Origin: Sipunculus nudus
Lineage: Eukaryota > Annelida > Sipuncula > Golfingiida > Sipunculidae
Assembly: GCA_026874595.1 (NCBI GenBank)
Contig: CM049317.1
Coordinates: 26,630,401-26,694,400 of the forward strand
DNA: 64,000 bases
Direction of reading: 5' to 3'
This document shows positions 55,969 to 58,900 of this stretch, one piece after another. A model generated the notes under the pieces. It saw only the letters and a program-made list of their open reading frames with translations, made no database searches and was not told the DNA's origin. The number at the start of each line of letters is the position of its first letter. Positions within the stretch are counted from its first letter, which is position 1. The position numbers were made by a program, and so were the translations under genes.

Positions 55969-58900
55969 GCCGTTCTTAGTATCAATAAGGTGTTCATTAC
56001 ACACAATTTGTGTTCCTGATTAAAAAAAAAAATGATTATGCTACTTTGGTAATTATGATGATATCAGTGATCTCGAGTTTTTTGTGAATTTTTTTTTATG
56101 TACAAAAGACATATGTTTTGTAATATGGCACCTTCATATCAGTAAGGAATGATACTGGGAGAACAAAATCATGCAAGAAATAAGCAGGTAAGAAACTGGT
56201 TCCTTCATTGGTAAATGAGCTTGTTCCTCCGTAATTTGCATATACGGCTCCAAAAGATATCCGACCATGTACTGCCCAGAAAATTAGACTGTCGTGAGCC
56301 TTCTTAATCAGACAGCTTGGTTATCTGATAACTATCCTATTTATTTTTTTTTCCACTCTTAATTATCAGCATGGAAGTCCAAAAAGAACATGTATTAATG
56401 GGAAATTTCACAATGGACATAAAGACGGGTTTACCAGATTTAAGGCTTTAAAGGAACCTTATTATCAATGTGAAAGGCCCTCTGGCTGATATTTAATTTA
56501 TTTTATTATAAATAAAAAGTGTCTGATTTAGTTCACTTTTCGTAAATTTTACATTGTAAACATCTGCTACTTACCGAATGGTTTAACTTCGATCCGCCCA
56601 GTGCCTTCGACATTACCACCAACCATACGAACATCTACACAAAAAGCACAATAACATTATAATCCGTAAACATGATTCTAATAAAAAAATACATATTAAC
56701 CAATTCATTGAAACTGATACTGTGACAGATGTTTATTTCACAATTTGCCACCTGACAAATTCATTGTTTGAGGGCCTCTTCCTGAAACCTGATTTGTAAA
56801 ATTAGTACTAAGCAGGATTCTTACAATGCGTAGCCTTATCTATTTACAAGCTGACTGTAAACATGGTACACTCGCCCATGTTTACAAGAATAAACAAAAA
56901 ATAACTGAAGGTATATGGTTATATATATGTGTGTGTGTGCGTGTGTGTGTTCGGAAGCTGAAACGTTACAAGTTGCAAAACGCCTTTTGCAAAACTCTCG
57001 TTCGTCCGACATGCCGTCCGTTTGTCCTTATTGAGTGCATCTGAGGGCGTCCTACATATAACAGACACATGGATTTAAACATAATGGTCTACCATGATCA
57101 AGTTTGACCGGCATTTCCTGGTATATTTTTAATGAAACATTAAATGAATTATCTTCATTTTAAACAAATAGATATCGGAATATGCACCTTTAAATAAAGA
57201 AAATCCCTTGAACTTTTCATAATAAATATGCCAAAAAGCAGTGGCTGTCCTTTTTTGTTTATAAATATGCATGATATTATTTCATGTGAAGGCCGCCGAT
57301 CGTAACCCAAACACGTTCTACAGAGCGTCTGGCGGTATATTTAGTAAACCTAATTCTGTAAATAAGAAAAGACACTTCACATGCTCTCGACAATTGCATA
57401 TAGTCACATTTCATACATGCATGTATATACGTATTTATGCATGGATGGTTGTATAGTTACATTCCATACATGTGTGTGTATACGTATGTATGCACGAATG
57501 TGAATAGTCACATTTCATACTTGTATGTATATAGGTACATATGCACGGATGTGTGTGAATGCAATGTGTGTTTAAGAATCTAAACTATTTATTTTATTAC
57601 ATCCAAATACAGAACATTGAACTTTAGCTTAGAGTACTGCAAGTTCATATATGCTAATACATGGCTTATTAGGCAGGAACATACTCGAAACTTTCGGCTA
57701 TATTGTTGTAATGATCCTCCTCTTAGACAGATGGTGATGTAAAACTTTCCTTATCTTACACTGCCTACCTTAATGGCCGGCATGGTATCTACGAATTTAC
57801 AAATCAAAGTAGCCTACGGCATGTGGTACCAGTGGTATTCACCACTGGCGAACTTGGGATTGAGTAACCCCATATGTGCCACTTGGAGTAACCTGCCTAT
57901 CATAATGCAGCATTCTCAGAAAAGGCGTGTCAGCTTAACTTGCCATCAAAGTCCGATAAGCGTTTTCCTGAGCCCCCTCTCCGCCCCAGATTGACGTCTT
58001 ACAACCGCCCTTAAACTGCGATGAGCGCATGCAGGTGGTCCTCCGACGAAACGGTGTGGACCAAGATATCGCCGATATAAGTTAAGACATTTTGGATTCC
58101 AGCCAGGACCTTCCGTGTCATTCGGGTGAATACAGCGCCTGTCGTCAGTAGTCAAATTGGCAGCAGACGTCTATGATAGTGACTATCTGGTGTCACAAAT
58201 GCCAATTATCAAGTGAAGAGGTATCGACAGGTATTTCCACTAATCCTTTCTTCAGGTGTATTTTTGTAAAATATTTACTGCGATAGAGCTCTGAGAATAA
58301 AACCTCTGGATTTGGTATGAGGTCTGAGTCAAGGACAACCAATTTGTTGAGCCGCATATAGACTATCACCAAACAAATCTTATCGTACAACAAACATGGC
58401 GCAGCGAATCGTTAGTCCGATTTCTCTGTGAAGATAAGCGTTAGCATACCGTCTATCTCGCGGCGAATCGTCTTTCGCCTAGCCAGAGGTACCGGATATG
58501 GCTTTGACCCTAGTGAGTGAGCTATCTCTCGCATTCTGCCATATAGGTGCGGTTAGATAAATCGTACACATCTCACTAAATTGACCAAGGATTACGCGTA
58601 CCGCTAAAGCGTGTGGTTCTCGGAGCAGCTCCTCAAAAAATTACCTGGCCAACGCACTCGCTCTGTATGAAAATAGGCTTTTGGACAACAGCCTCTCCAC
58701 CGTTGGCTTTAACCAAGTGATATTCCTCCCAGAATGACATAATAGTTATATACATCATCTTCTCCGCGGGTTAATTTACTCACCGCAGTGAGAATATATT
58801 GCGGCTATGGTTAGTATGCTACTACTTATGAAAAGTAATATGAAAGTTTTTTTTTGCCTTTCCATTGGCTTTTGCTCGGTAGTCTAGGTCACTGACCTTA